64,000 bases of DNA from RHLJ01 sp965222205 (GCA_965222205.1 OZ244932.1:682001-746000); one strand, 5' to 3'; shown: positions 8,930 through 18,401, counted from the stretch's first letter. Program-made: numbers and translations. Notes: generated from the letters alone by a model not told the origin.

Positions 8930-9622
8930 TTACTCAATAGAAAACTCAATGGAGATGTTAGCTGTTACGTTCACCACCTGATCAAAGTCCATCATTGAGG
9001 GAGCATTAGCTTCCATCGACATTGCCATGTCATATCTTCCTAAAGAGTTTCTTGGGGATACTGTATAGTCTGAGTATGAGATAGCAATTATTCCGCCAAG
9101 CTCTACACCTGAAGCTTCAGCAATTAATACTGCCTTTTCTTTAGCTGATTGAATTGCAGCCACCAAAGCGTTGTCTTTTCCTTCAGCTATTTTGGTACTT
9201 GAAAAATTACCGCTAAAACTATCGAAGTTATTTTCGATAAGGCTGAGTTGAATTTGTTCATAGATATCAAAATCATTGAAGGTAACAGATACCTGCTGAT
9301 TAGTTACGGTTATCTGAGAATTCCGATCGTTGGTATATCGTTTATTCATTCGAACGGGTTGAAAGTTGATATCCTCATCGTCGATATCGAATTCTTTGAG
9401 CAGGCTTGCCAAAAGTTCTTCCCGTTGTTGATGAACCCCAAAAGCTGCCTGTGGACTTTTAGCCTCAGCATTGATATTAATGTTGAAGATGATCAGATCA
9501 GCTTCAACGGCTTCAGTAGCGTTCATATTAATTGAGATTTTCTCCTGGCCGGTTAACTGCCTGGCTTGTGTGGTACATCCCATCCCAAAAACAAAAAGTA
9601 TGATAATGAATAGTTGTTTCAT
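8930..9622 (-). CDS. SIMPL-domain (DUF541) lipoprotein
   Basis: The chosen start is ATG at 9620-9622, because it follows a GGAGAG ribosome site at the right spacing and gives a clean lipoprotein signal (MKQLFIIILFVFGMGC); an in-frame ATG 33 bases upstream would add 11 residues. The mature protein is a SIMPL/DUF541 domain: ISINMNATEAVEADL at the start, repeated beta-strand/helix units, and AIQSAKEKAVLIAEASGVELGGI near the C-terminal third, the characteristic segment of this family. Members such as E. coli YggE and Brucella BP26 are periplasmic/outer-membrane stress-related proteins of unclear mechanism. Confidence 0.85.
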   Translation of the reverse strand: MKQLFIIILFVFGMGCTTQARQLTGQEKISINMNATEAVEADLIIFNININAEAKSPQAAFGVHQQREELLASLLKEFDIDDEDINFQPVRMNKRYTNDRNSQITVTNQQVSVTFNDFDIYEQIQLSLIENNFDSFSGNFSSTKIAEGKDNALVAAIQSAKEKAVLIAEASGVELGGIIAISYSDYTVSPRNSLGRYDMAMSMEANAPSMMDFDQVVNVTANISIEFSIE

Positions 9623-9674
9623 GTTGCTCTCCATAAATGTTAGTAAACAGTACATAAACTTGATTTTTCAGATT

Positions 9675-10457
9675 CTATTGCTCAATTCGTGAAAGAACAA
9701 TTGGAAGCATTTCACTTACCCAAAGCGTATACATTTTACCGGACGGGTGAAGTTCATCTTCTGCAATAAGAGAGAGGTCTGTTTTAGCCTCTTCAGAAAT
9801 CGGAGTGATATTTACGAACGGAATTCCATACCCGGAAGCAATTCCCTCCGCGATGGAATCATACTCCAGAAGTTCTTTTCGGATTTTGTCTTCGCCCCGT
9901 GTTTGTCCAAATGGAGTTACTCCATAATTAGGGATAGAAACGACAAATACATTTGAGGAATCTCCTCCTGCAAATACGATAGCTTGCTCGAGGAGTTCTC
10001 GAAACTCGGTTCTGTAGATTTCAATATCATATCCGCGATACTGATTATTAACCCCAATCAACAAAGAAACTAAATCGTAGGGAGGGGTTAGCTCAGTTTC
10101 AGAGATTCCTTGTTGGAGTTCTGCTGTAGTCCATCCTGTAGTTGCAATAATAGTAGGATCTGATACTTCAACACCTTTTTTTGATAGAGAATCAGCTAAC
10201 TGAACCGGCCATCGTTTGTCTTCAGGAACAGATTCGCCAATGGTATAAGAGTCACCCAAAGCAAGATAAGTTATGGCCTCAGAAATATTCTGATCTGCCT
10301 TAGTTGTGGAACCTCTTTCAGGCGAAGAAGCACAAACACTTAAAAAAAGAATGAATATGGATAATAGAAGAGTAATTCTTAGTGAAGTCACAGTGTAATG
10401 TTTTAAAATATTAATAAGGTAGATACACGATTTTTTTTGAAAATAAAATTCATTCAA
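9675..10457 (-). CDS. SGNH/GDSL hydrolase lipoprotein
   Basis: The 260-residue frame contains block I LALGDSYTIGE, block III IGVNNQYRG (oxyanion Asn) and block V DELHPSGK (Asp/His pair), so a complete SGNH esterase triad is predicted. A lipobox-like LSVC (Cys42) follows a hydrophobic stretch; with the longest start the signal is unusually long, and a GTG at 10389-10391 would place the Cys at residue 20, a more normal position. Natural substrate unknown. It is divergent from the TonB receptor at 10641, with a LacI-type operator-like site in between, so the two may be co-regulated. Confidence 0.82.
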   Translation of the reverse strand: MNEFYFQKKSCIYLINILKHYTVTSLRITLLLSIFILFLSVCASSPERGSTTKADQNISEAITYLALGDSYTIGESVPEDKRWPVQLADSLSKKGVEVSDPTIIATTGWTTAELQQGISETELTPPYDLVSLLIGVNNQYRGYDIEIYRTEFRELLEQAIVFAGGDSSNVFVVSIPNYGVTPFGQTRGEDKIRKELLEYDSIAEGIASGYGIPFVNITPISEEAKTDLSLIAEDELHPSGKMYTLWVSEMLPIVLSRIEQ

Positions 10458-10497
10458 AAGACTGAATTTCTTTAAGTTTTGGAGTTAAAAAAAATCT

Positions 10498-10512
10498 ATG
10501 GAAGCGCTTGCA
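10498..10512. promoter_or_regulatory. LacI/CcpA-type operator-like site (ATGGAAGCGCTTGCA)
   Basis: The 15-mer fits the cre consensus WTGNAANCGNWNNCW at every position and has the AAGCGCTT palindromic core typical of LacI/GalR-family operators. It lies between the divergent SGNH hydrolase and TonB receptor genes. No LacI-family gene is in the window, so the regulator is unknown. One isolated match can be chance. Confidence 0.4.
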
Positions 10513-10640
10513 TTATCCCCGAAACAAACTTTTCTTAGATAAGGATTAATTATATCTGGTAATGATTTAGATATGGTTAAAGAGGTTAATACAATAGCGA
10601 GTTTTAAATAAAAATAATATCAATCAAAAAGGATCAGACC

Positions 10641-13505
10641 ATGAGTAAACAGATATGGCGGCTTTTCTTCTTCCTGCTTCTTATTACAGGAGTAGGAACT
10701 ACGCTTGAAGCTCATCCCGAAGTTAACAACGATGTAACAGAAGTTGCAGGTAGAGTGGTTGACTCTAGTGGTGAACCACTGGCAGGGGTAAATATTCGAG
10801 TAAAAGATAAATTAATAGGTACCACTACAAAACCAGATGGCACATTTACGTTACGTATATCACAGGATCCCCCATTAACCCTGGTTTTTTCAATCGTAGG
10901 TTTTCAGTCTGTGGAAGTTGATGTAACTACAAGCACAGATATGAATATTGATGTAGTTATGGAAGAGCAAACCGTTTTTGGAGACGATGTAGTAGTTTCA
11001 GCGTCCCGCGTAGAGCAAAGTATACTTAAGTCTCCGGTTTCGATTGAGAAAATGGATGTATTAGATATTCAGACTTCGGCTTCCGCTGATTTTTATTCCT
11101 CAATAAACAATCTGAAAGGGGTTGACTTCAGTACCCAGAGTTTGACTTTCAAATCAATTAATACCCGTGGTTTTGGGTCAAATGGGAATACCCGTTTTGT
11201 ACAGTTAATTGATGGTATTGATAACCAGGCTCCGGGTCTTAACTTCGCAGTAGGTAACATTGTGGGGATTTCAGAACTTGACTTAGAAAGTGCGGAAATG
11301 ATTCCCGGTGCTGCTTCCGCTCTTTATGGGCCGAACGCACTAAACGGAATACTACTTATGAAGAGTAAAAGCCCGTTCGATTATCAAGGTCTGTCTGTTA
11401 ACATCAAACAAGGTGTAAACCATATTGATAGTAATATACAAGATCCTTCACACTACCAGTCTTATGACGCTCGGTATGCGAAAGCATTTAATAATAAATT
11501 CGCGTTCAAAATTACCGCTTCCTACTTAAATGCTCAGGATTTTGTAGCTCAGGATACCAGGGATCAAAGTTTCTTAACCGCAGGGGTAGTAGAACGTGGA
11601 GTTACTGAAAGAGGAAATGCCCGGGTTTACAATGGTGTTAACATCTATGGTGATGACGTGTTCACTTTGGGTGCTTTAGCCGATGCTACTATTGCAGGTG
11701 GTGGAGCAACCGGAGCTCAGGTTGCGGCCCTACGAAGCTTAGTACCTGATGGACAAGCCGGGGCATTTTCAGCTCCAGGTTTTGCAGAAGCATCATTTGT
11801 AGATAATACAACTGAGAGTTTGAAGTTAGGAGCAGCGTTGCATTATCGTTTATCAGACAACCTGGAAGCGCTTGTTCAGTATAATACCGGATTTGGTAGT
11901 ACAGTTTATACAGCAAACGATAGGTTTGTGCTGGACGATTTTAACATCTGGACTGCAAAATTTGAATTGAGAAATCCCAATTTCTTTATCAGAGCGTACA
12001 CCACACAGGAAGATGCCGGGGATTCTTACGCGGCAAACACAGTTGCTACAAGAATTAATCAACAGGTCTATCTAACTCCTTATTTTCAGACTTTTCTTGG
12101 GGCACGCTCTCAAGGAGCAAGTGTAGAACAGGCACATGTTTCAGCTGAAGCTGCAGCTTCAGCCAATCAAGCTAACTACCTTCCTGGTTCAGATAATTTC
12201 AAACAACTTCAAGCACAACTCAGAGAAACTTCTATCGCTGACGGCGGTGCCAGATTCGTAGAGAAATCTGATATGTATCATGTGGAAGGACTTTATAATT
12301 TCTCAAACATTATAAACCCGGAAACTGTTGAGTTGATAGCTGGAGCCAATTATCGGCAGTATGCTTTGAACTCTGAAGCAACCTTGTTCGCTCTTACAGA
12401 AGATGGAGACGAATATACTATCAATGAATGGGGTGCTTACTTTCAAGCAACAAAAAATCTTCTTGATGGCGATCTCGCGTTATCAGCATCTGCCCGTTAT
12501 GACAAAAATGAGTACTTCGAAGGGCAGTTCTCACCAAGAGTTTCTGCACTTTATACAGTAGCAGATGATCATAACTTCAGAGTTTCCTATCAGAATGGAT
12601 TCCGAATGCCTACAACTCAGGATCAATTCATCCAACTTGATGTGGTAACAAGATTACTAATTGGAAGTAATCAGGACCTTGTAGATCGATATCGTTTTGA
12701 GAGCAACACCGTGTATCAGGCACAAAGTGTTGCAGCTGCACGGGCTACCCTTAATGGTGGAGGAACAGAAGCACAAGCGAGAGCTCAACTTGTTGCCATA
12801 GAGTTTGAAGAATTCAAAACTGAAAAAATAAGCACCTATGAAGTAGGCTATAAAGGTTTTATAACAGATAACCTTCTTTTGGATGCGTATTACTACTACA
12901 GTGAGTACACAGATTTTATCGCAGAAATCCAATTTGTACAGGGCGTTCCAAACGGTCTTACTAATGATCCCGGCGCATTTGATGCTGATAGTGATGCTGG
13001 AAAAGATCAGATTATTAACGGCGGTGTTCTAACTCAGGAATACGGTTTTGATATTAATGCTGATGGTAAAGTGAAATCACAGGGATTTGGTGTAAGCCTC
13101 GATTATTCACTAACCGGTGGGTATAAAGTTGGTGGTAACGTTGCATACAATGAACTCATCAGTGCCGATGATCTGGAAAGACAAGGTTTCCGGTCAAGCT
13201 ACAATACTCCTAAATGGAGATATAATGTAAAACTTGAAAACCGTAAAGTGGTAGATAATGTTGGTTTCAACATGGTGTATAGATGGCAGGATGCATACTT
13301 CTGGGATTCATCTTTCGGAGATGGAGTTGTTCCGGCTTATGGAACATTGGATGCTCAGGTAAGCTACAAATTACCAGACTACAATACGGTACTTAAGATT
13401 GGGGGAAGTAATATTCTAAACGAAAGATATACTACTTCGTTTGGTAATCCGCTTCTTGGAGCGATTTATTATTTCTCAATAACCTTCGATCAATTCTTGA
13501 ACTAA
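10641..13505 (+). CDS. TonB-dependent outer-membrane receptor with carboxypeptidase-like domain
   Basis: The 954-residue protein has a signal peptide, then a CarboxypepD_reg-like domain (about residues 36-112; AGRVVDSSGEPLAGVNIRV and GTTTKPDGTFTLRI), a plug domain (about 115-240; VVVSASRVEQ, PGAASALYGPNALNGIL) and a 22-strand barrel to the end. It imports a ligand across the outer membrane using TonB/ExbBD energy. The start ATG follows AAAAAGGATCAGACC. The next gene, a lipoprotein, starts 15 bases downstream, mirroring SusC/SusD pairing but with an SGNH lipoprotein in the partner position. The substrate cannot be read from sequence; an esterified ligand is a reasonable guess. Confidence 0.9.
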   Translation: MSKQIWRLFFFLLLITGVGTTLEAHPEVNNDVTEVAGRVVDSSGEPLAGVNIRVKDKLIGTTTKPDGTFTLRISQDPPLTLVFSIVGFQSVEVDVTTSTDMNIDVVMEEQTVFGDDVVVSASRVEQSILKSPVSIEKMDVLDIQTSASADFYSSINNLKGVDFSTQSLTFKSINTRGFGSNGNTRFVQLIDGIDNQAPGLNFAVGNIVGISELDLESAEMIPGAASALYGPNALNGILLMKSKSPFDYQGLSVNIKQGVNHIDSNIQDPSHYQSYDARYAKAFNNKFAFKITASYLNAQDFVAQDTRDQSFLTAGVVERGVTERGNARVYNGVNIYGDDVFTLGALADATIAGGGATGAQVAALRSLVPDGQAGAFSAPGFAEASFVDNTTESLKLGAALHYRLSDNLEALVQYNTGFGSTVYTANDRFVLDDFNIWTAKFELRNPNFFIRAYTTQEDAGDSYAANTVATRINQQVYLTPYFQTFLGARSQGASVEQAHVSAEAAASANQANYLPGSDNFKQLQAQLRETSIADGGARFVEKSDMYHVEGLYNFSNIINPETVELIAGANYRQYALNSEATLFALTEDGDEYTINEWGAYFQATKNLLDGDLALSASARYDKNEYFEGQFSPRVSALYTVADDHNFRVSYQNGFRMPTTQDQFIQLDVVTRLLIGSNQDLVDRYRFESNTVYQAQSVAAARATLNGGGTEAQARAQLVAIEFEEFKTEKISTYEVGYKGFITDNLLLDAYYYYSEYTDFIAEIQFVQGVPNGLTNDPGAFDADSDAGKDQIINGGVLTQEYGFDINADGKVKSQGFGVSLDYSLTGGYKVGGNVAYNELISADDLERQGFRSSYNTPKWRYNVKLENRKVVDNVGFNMVYRWQDAYFWDSSFGDGVVPAYGTLDAQVSYKLPDYNTVLKIGGSNILNERYTTSFGNPLLGAIYYFSITFDQFLN

Positions 13506-13520
13506 GAAAAAGGAAAGACA

Positions 13521-15167
13521 ATGAACAAATTTCATAAATATATACTCTTATTTATTGTTGCAGGGGCTATCACCTTTTCTTGTGATGGAATTGAAGACTC
13601 CCTTGTAAATACAGAACTGGAAGAGAATCCGCTTCCACCTACCCCTGAATATTCCTCAGGGAGTGCGGATTTCTCAAAATATATAGCGGTAGGTAATTCA
13701 CTTACTGCTGGCTTTATGGATGGTGCTTTATACACTGCCGGACAGAATAACTCAATACCCGCTATTCTCTCTGCTCAGTTTCAGGCAGCAGGAGGTGTAG
13801 CTATTAATCAACCAGACGTTAATTCAGCTAATGGATTTAACGCTACTTTATCAGACGTTGGAAGTGGTTTAATTCTGGGCAGAACTGAGCTGGACACGGA
13901 TATTCCGGGTCCGGTTCCAACTCTTGGAGAGTTCCCGATACCTGATTTTACTGGCTCGAGATCTGAAATTACAAACTTCAGCGTACCAGGAATTAGAGTA
14001 GCAGATTTATTCTCCACTGACTTAGCAGGTAATGCTGCACTTGGATTGTATTATTCAAGGTTTGCATCTAACCCTGGTTCTTCAACTATAATTGGAGATG
14101 CAACTGCCTCTTCTCCTACATTCTTTTCACTATGGATCGGCACTAACGATGTCCTTCAATATGCTATAAGTGGAGGAATCAGCGAGGCATTAATTACAAG
14201 CCAGGGCGACTTCCAAACTAACTTTGGTAATGCTCTCGGCGCACTTGCGCAAACAGGGGCAAAAGGTGTAGTTGTCAATATACCTCCAATTGTTGTTCTG
14301 CCTTTCTTCAGAGCGGTTCCATGGAATGTGATTGCTCTTGATGAAGCAACAGCAGGACAACTTAATGCAGGGCTTTCTTCTGTAAATGATGCGATAAATG
14401 CATGTGCAACTCCTTTAGTAGGTTTGATTGATGAAGAAGATGCCGCTAGAAGAAATATCAATTACTCTGCTGGGCCAAATCCAATTCTGGCGATCGATGA
14501 AGAACTAACAGACTTAGGACCTTGTTTCGACGCACTACTGGGAGCAGGACAAATAGATGCACAGGCAAGGGCTCAATTGGTTCCTTATGAGCAATCAAGA
14601 CCAATGGCAGCTGGTGAATTAGTATTACTTACTGCTGGCGCAGTTCTGAATACTCCTTTCGGTGATGATCCGGCTAAACCGATTGGAGTGGTTATTCCAC
14701 TCGGATTTAATGCAGATGGTAGTTTAGAAGGGGATAAGTATTACTTAACTCAGGCGGAGCAGGCTAATATTGTAACTGCCCGTGCAACCTTCAATGGCGT
14801 GATTGATGGAGTAATTGCAGCTACCAACAATAATATCGGAGCTGAAAATATAGCTTTGGTCGACCTTCATCCTATGTTAGTTGATTTATTCGGTTTAGAT
14901 GTAGCCACAGCTACACAACTGGCTTTATCAGCCGATTCACGAGATGCTATGTTTGCAGATGGAGAACTTGGGTTGTCAGTCAGTGGGGTTACTCTGATGC
15001 CAACTTTCGGTCCTGATGGTATTTTTTCTACAGATGCTGTACATCCAAATCCCAGAGGGTATGCCTTAGTTTCAAACGAAATTATTACCACTATTGAAAC
15101 TGCTTTTGGGGCAAGTTTGCCTCGCGCAACGACGCTTAACTACCCAAGTATCGTTATTGCTCAATAA
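13521..15167 (+). CDS. SGNH-fold hydrolase lipoprotein paired with the TonB receptor
   Basis: The 548-residue lipoprotein has lipobox TFSC (Cys21). Block I reads VGNSLTAGFMDG, with Asn replacing the usual Asp of GDSL but the nucleophile Ser kept. Block III is IGTNDVLQYA and block V DAVHPNPRGYALVSNEI supplies Asp/His, so activity is plausible. The protein is much longer than TesA-type enzymes, with large Ala/Gly-rich insertions between blocks. A GGAAAG ribosome site lies before the ATG and the gap to the receptor gene is 15 bases, so the two form an operon closed by the terminator at 15196. Likely role: surface or periplasmic ester hydrolysis coupled to uptake by the receptor (inference). Confidence 0.82.
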   Translation: MNKFHKYILLFIVAGAITFSCDGIEDSLVNTELEENPLPPTPEYSSGSADFSKYIAVGNSLTAGFMDGALYTAGQNNSIPAILSAQFQAAGGVAINQPDVNSANGFNATLSDVGSGLILGRTELDTDIPGPVPTLGEFPIPDFTGSRSEITNFSVPGIRVADLFSTDLAGNAALGLYYSRFASNPGSSTIIGDATASSPTFFSLWIGTNDVLQYAISGGISEALITSQGDFQTNFGNALGALAQTGAKGVVVNIPPIVVLPFFRAVPWNVIALDEATAGQLNAGLSSVNDAINACATPLVGLIDEEDAARRNINYSAGPNPILAIDEELTDLGPCFDALLGAGQIDAQARAQLVPYEQSRPMAAGELVLLTAGAVLNTPFGDDPAKPIGVVIPLGFNADGSLEGDKYYLTQAEQANIVTARATFNGVIDGVIAATNNNIGAENIALVDLHPMLVDLFGLDVATATQLALSADSRDAMFADGELGLSVSGVTLMPTFGPDGIFSTDAVHPNPRGYALVSNEIITTIETAFGASLPRATTLNYPSIVIAQ

Positions 15168-15195
15168 TGAAGTAATCTTTAAAGATTAGTAAAAG

Positions 15196-15228
15196 AGCCC
15201 TGTGCAAACTTTGTACAGGGCTTTTTTA
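15196..15228 (+). terminator. Terminator of the receptor/SGNH operon
   Basis: GCCCTGTGCAAA pairs with TTTGTACAGGGC (one G-U wobble) and is followed by TTTTTT. Confidence 0.88.
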
Positions 15229-15289
15229 TGGGATGCTGTGAAGAAATGGGTAACTTTGTCATTCTGTAAACTAATGGAATGAATGGCAT

Positions 15290-15297
15290 TATATTTG
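15290..15297 (+). promoter_or_regulatory. Bacteroidota-type -7 element TATATTTG upstream of grpE
   Basis: The octamer matches the TAnnTTTG -7 consensus of Bacteroidota housekeeping promoters exactly and lies 42 bases before the grpE ATG. A convincing -33 TTG at the standard spacing is not obvious. No CIRCE palindrome was seen. Confidence 0.45.
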
Positions 15298-15338
15298 CTT
15301 TGTTTCCACCAAAAAGGAATTAAAATTATTTAAAACAG

Positions 15339-15947
15339 ATGAGCGCTGATAACATCAAAGAAGCAGAAGAAAAAGAGCAAGACGCTACACTTGAAAAAGA
15401 AAAAAATAAACAAGTGGAAGAGATAGAAAAAACTGAAGCAGAAAAGGCCGCTTCAGAAGAACTAAGCCAAGAACCCGAAAAGGATGAAAAAGAACTAGTG
15501 ATTGAAAAACTGGAACAGGAACTGGCTGACGCTAAAGATTCCCTGTTAAGAAAAGCAGCAGAACTTGAAAACGTACGAAAGAGAGTGCAAAGAGAACGAA
15601 TTGCACTTTTTGAAGATGCTAAAGTAGCGGCGTTACAGGATTTTCTTCCAATTTCGGAAGATATGAAGCGGGCACTTGGAGCTTCAGAAAGTAATAAAAT
15701 CGAGGATAGCTTTTTGGAAGGCATGAAACTTGTATCCAATAAGTTCGAAGAGGTGCTTTCGAGATACGGAGTAGAGACCATTGATGAAACCGGAGTTCCA
15801 TTCGATGTAAATCTTCATGACGCTATGCTTCGACAACCTGCTCCTGATAAAAAAACAAAAAGTGATACGGTATTGCAGGTGCTCGAAAGCGGGTACAAAA
15901 TTGGAAATAAAGTAATTAAGCACGCAAAAGTAATTGTAAGTGAGTAA
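15339..15947 (+). CDS. grpE: GrpE nucleotide-exchange factor
   Basis: GrpE releases ADP from DnaK in the Hsp70 cycle. The 202-residue protein has an extended Glu/Lys-rich N-terminal coiled coil (about residues 1-75), then the GrpE signature: LLRKAAELENVRKRVQRE, ALQDFLPISEDMKRAL and a beta-domain with GVPFDVNLHDAML and VLESGYKIGNKVIKHAKVIV. It ends ten bases before dnaJ, so the two are co-transcribed. dnaK and hrcA are not in the window. Confidence 0.96.
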   Translation: MSADNIKEAEEKEQDATLEKEKNKQVEEIEKTEAEKAASEELSQEPEKDEKELVIEKLEQELADAKDSLLRKAAELENVRKRVQRERIALFEDAKVAALQDFLPISEDMKRALGASESNKIEDSFLEGMKLVSNKFEEVLSRYGVETIDETGVPFDVNLHDAMLRQPAPDKKTKSDTVLQVLESGYKIGNKVIKHAKVIVSE

Positions 15948-15956
15948 GGCTGATTC

Positions 15957-17126
15957 ATGAGTAAAAGAGATTATTACGAAATACTGGGAGTTGATAAAGG
16001 GGTAAGCGAGGCTGAACTGAAAAAGGCGTATCGTAAGCAAGCGATGAAATACCACCCCGACAGAAATAAAGGGGATGCCGACGCTGAGCAGAAATTTAAG
16101 GAGGCAGCAGAAGCCTATGAAGTGCTCCGCGATCCGCAGAAAAAAGCCAGATATGATCAATTTGGTCACGCAGGAGTAAATAATCAAGGTGGCTACGGTG
16201 GTGGTGGCGTTGAGTTTGATATGGAAGATATCTTTAGTCGTTTCGGGGATATTTTCGGTGGGGGATTTTTCGGAGATGATATTTTTGGCGGTGGAGGAAG
16301 AAGCCGTTCAAGAGCGAGAAGGCAGCCCGGAACACCCGGTTCTGATATGAAAATCAGAATGCCTCTGACTCTTGAGGAAATTGCATTTGGTGTAGAGAAA
16401 AAGCTTAAAGTTAAAAAGCAGATTATTTGTGATACCTGTACGGGAACCGGTGCAGCCACCGATTCAGATTTTGAAACCTGCGGAACTTGTAATGGAATGG
16501 GGGCCGTACGCCAGGTAACCCGTACGATGCTTGGCCAGATGGTAAGCGAACAGCCTTGCCCTACATGTCAGGGTGATGGAAGAATCATTAAGAATAAATG
16601 TAAGACCTGTTCCGGCGAAGGTCGAATGAAAGGGGAAGAAACCATTAAGGTGAACATCCCATCCGGTGTAACCAATGGAAATTATATTACGCTCAGAGGA
16701 CAGGGAAACGCCGGACGAAGAGGGGGAAATGCCGGTGATCTGATTGTGTTGATCGAAGAGAAAGAGCATGAGCATTTCATTCGTGAAGGAAATAACATTT
16801 ATTATGATTTGACGCTTAGTATTCCTGACGCGGTTCTTGGTACTGAAGTCCAGGTTCCTACTTTGAAAGGAAAAGCCAAGCTTAGAATCGAGCCCGGAAC
16901 ACAACCTGGAAAGTTACTTCGTATGCGGGGTAAAGGAATTGTTGGACTCAATAACTCCGGTGAAGGAGATCAGTATGTGCGTGTTAATGTGTACATCCCG
17001 AGAGAGTTATCTGATAAAGAAAAGAAATCCATTGAAGGTTTAAAAGGTGCTGAGAATTTTGATGCATCCAATCAAACCAAAGAAGAAAAAGGCTTCTTTT
17101 CAAAAATGAAAGATGTTTTTGGCTAG
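15957..17126 (+). CDS. dnaJ: Chaperone DnaJ (Hsp40)
   Basis: The 389-residue class A J-protein has an N-terminal J-domain with the HPD motif (YHPDRNKG, about residue 33), a Gly/Phe-rich linker (about 75-125), and four CxxCxGxG zinc-binding repeats (CDTCTGTG, CGTCNGMG, CPTCQGDG, CKTCSGEG). A C-terminal substrate-binding domain ends with an extra segment, FFSKMKDVFG, common in this phylum. It stimulates DnaK ATPase and delivers unfolded clients. It is in an operon with grpE. Confidence 0.97.
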   Translation: MSKRDYYEILGVDKGVSEAELKKAYRKQAMKYHPDRNKGDADAEQKFKEAAEAYEVLRDPQKKARYDQFGHAGVNNQGGYGGGGVEFDMEDIFSRFGDIFGGGFFGDDIFGGGGRSRSRARRQPGTPGSDMKIRMPLTLEEIAFGVEKKLKVKKQIICDTCTGTGAATDSDFETCGTCNGMGAVRQVTRTMLGQMVSEQPCPTCQGDGRIIKNKCKTCSGEGRMKGEETIKVNIPSGVTNGNYITLRGQGNAGRRGGNAGDLIVLIEEKEHEHFIREGNNIYYDLTLSIPDAVLGTEVQVPTLKGKAKLRIEPGTQPGKLLRMRGKGIVGLNNSGEGDQYVRVNVYIPRELSDKEKKSIEGLKGAENFDASNQTKEEKGFFSKMKDVFG

Positions 17127-17184
17127 AGAACATTGAACATTTAAAGTTTGACGTTCAACTTTCAAATTTTTTGTTCAATGTTCT
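17127..17184. terminator. Bidirectional nested hairpin between dnaJ and the acetyltransferase gene
   Basis: AGAACATTGAAC (17127-17138) pairs perfectly with 17173-17184, enclosing an inner AAAGTT/AACTTT hairpin. It fills exactly the space between two convergent genes and has a T-rich segment (17167-17172) inside. Similar GTTC-rich motifs recur at 54667-54707. Confidence 0.55.
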
Positions 17185-17466
17185 TCAGGTGACGTCTGAA
17201 AATTCATCTTTATGTCTCCTGAAAACAACTCGGGCATAAGGACAAAGAGGTAGTACTTTCAGATTATGTTCCCGGGCAAATTCAACCCCATGAAAAACCA
17301 GAGCTTTACCGAGACCTTCTCCTTTATAGTCTTCGGAAACTTCGGTATGATCAATGATAATCCGGTAGTCTCCGTTTTTACTGTACGTCATCTCAGCAAT
17401 TCGGGTGCCATCTTTTTCGATAAAGAAAGCGCCTTTGGTATTTGATTCTTCGTGTTGAATGTCCAT
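17185..17466 (-). CDS. Small GNAT-family N-acetyltransferase (YjdJ-like)
   Basis: At 93 residues this belongs to the short GCN5-related group. The acetyl-CoA pyrophosphate-binding segment DYKGEGLGKALVFHGVEFAR and the downstream LKVLPLCPYARVVFRRH are the family's hallmarks, the latter giving the conserved CPYA. The substrate is unknown; proteins of this group are usually annotated only by fold. Confidence 0.86.
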   Translation of the reverse strand: MDIQHEESNTKGAFFIEKDGTRIAEMTYSKNGDYRIIIDHTEVSEDYKGEGLGKALVFHGVEFAREHNLKVLPLCPYARVVFRRHKDEFSDVT

Positions 17467-17506
17467 TTTGTCCTCGAAATATTTGATTATCTAACGTTAC
17501 ATCATT

Positions 17507-18391
17507 TTGAAAAAAATCGTTTGGCTGGTACTACTATTTTTGTACCCGGGACTGGGAGTTAACGCTCAAACCCCAGACATAAAGGTAAAGAAACTTGAAG
17601 CATATAAGCGCATCGACCAACCTGCCAGAGATGAAGTTTCTGGAATAGTTAAGAGTAGAAAGTACGAAGATACTTATTGGGTGCATGGCGATTCGGGTAC
17701 TAAAGATCACATTTACGCCATCAATAGTGAAGGTGAGATTAAATCCGGAAAGAAAAAATACGAGGGAGCAGAAATAAAAGGTGCGAAGAACGAAGATTGG
17801 GAAGATATAGCATTAGGAGAAGATGGTACTTTGATTCTGGCTGATTTTGGGAATAACTGCCATTGCAGGGATGATTTAAAAATTCTGATTATCGAAGAGC
17901 CCGAACCGGACGATGACGAAGCAGACGTACTTGTAGAGTACAGGATTAAATACCCGGAAAGAGAGGGGGTGCTAAGCTTGTTTATACAGGATAATCATAA
18001 CGCCGAAGCTGTGTTCATGAGAGCGGGGAAAATTTACATCATAACTAAAAATGAAAGTGGAGGAGAGGCAAAGCTGTTCCGTTTGGATAATCCTGTAGAA
18101 AACGAAATCAACATTCCAATCGAAGTAACTACGTTCAAATTCAGGGGGCAGGTAACCGCGGCTGATATTTCGCCAGATGAGTCTAAGCTTGTTGTATTAA
18201 CTTACAGAAGTATTTGGCTATTCGATTTGGAAGAAGGGAGTCCTTTTTTTGGCGGAACTACTTACTGGCAACCCATTCGAGGAGTTGAGCAGGTGGAATC
18301 CATTGTGTTTTCGAATGATGATTTAATTATAGCAGAGGAAAACGGGGATTTGTATAAGGTTCCCGCATCAGAAATCCCGGCATATCAATAA
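17507..18391 (+). CDS. Secreted beta-propeller-like protein of unknown function
   Basis: The start is TTG at 17507 (no ATG gives a signal peptide), producing MKKIVWLVLLFLYPGLGVNAQ, a good Sec signal. The 294-residue protein has blade-like repeats: YWVHGDSGTKDHIYAINSEG, DWEDIALGEDGTLILADFG, and ADISPDESKLVVLTYRSIW. A NCHCRDD motif adds two close cysteines. It is reminiscent of WD40/PD40-like or SdiA-regulated propellers but is not assignable with certainty. Divergent from the acetyltransferase gene with a 40-base gap. Confidence 0.65.
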   Translation: MKKIVWLVLLFLYPGLGVNAQTPDIKVKKLEAYKRIDQPARDEVSGIVKSRKYEDTYWVHGDSGTKDHIYAINSEGEIKSGKKKYEGAEIKGAKNEDWEDIALGEDGTLILADFGNNCHCRDDLKILIIEEPEPDDDEADVLVEYRIKYPEREGVLSLFIQDNHNAEAVFMRAGKIYIITKNESGGEAKLFRLDNPVENEINIPIEVTTFKFRGQVTAADISPDESKLVVLTYRSIWLFDLEEGSPFFGGTTYWQPIRGVEQVESIVFSNDDLIIAEENGDLYKVPASEIPAYQ

Positions 18392-18401
18392 CAGAAGATT
18401 T

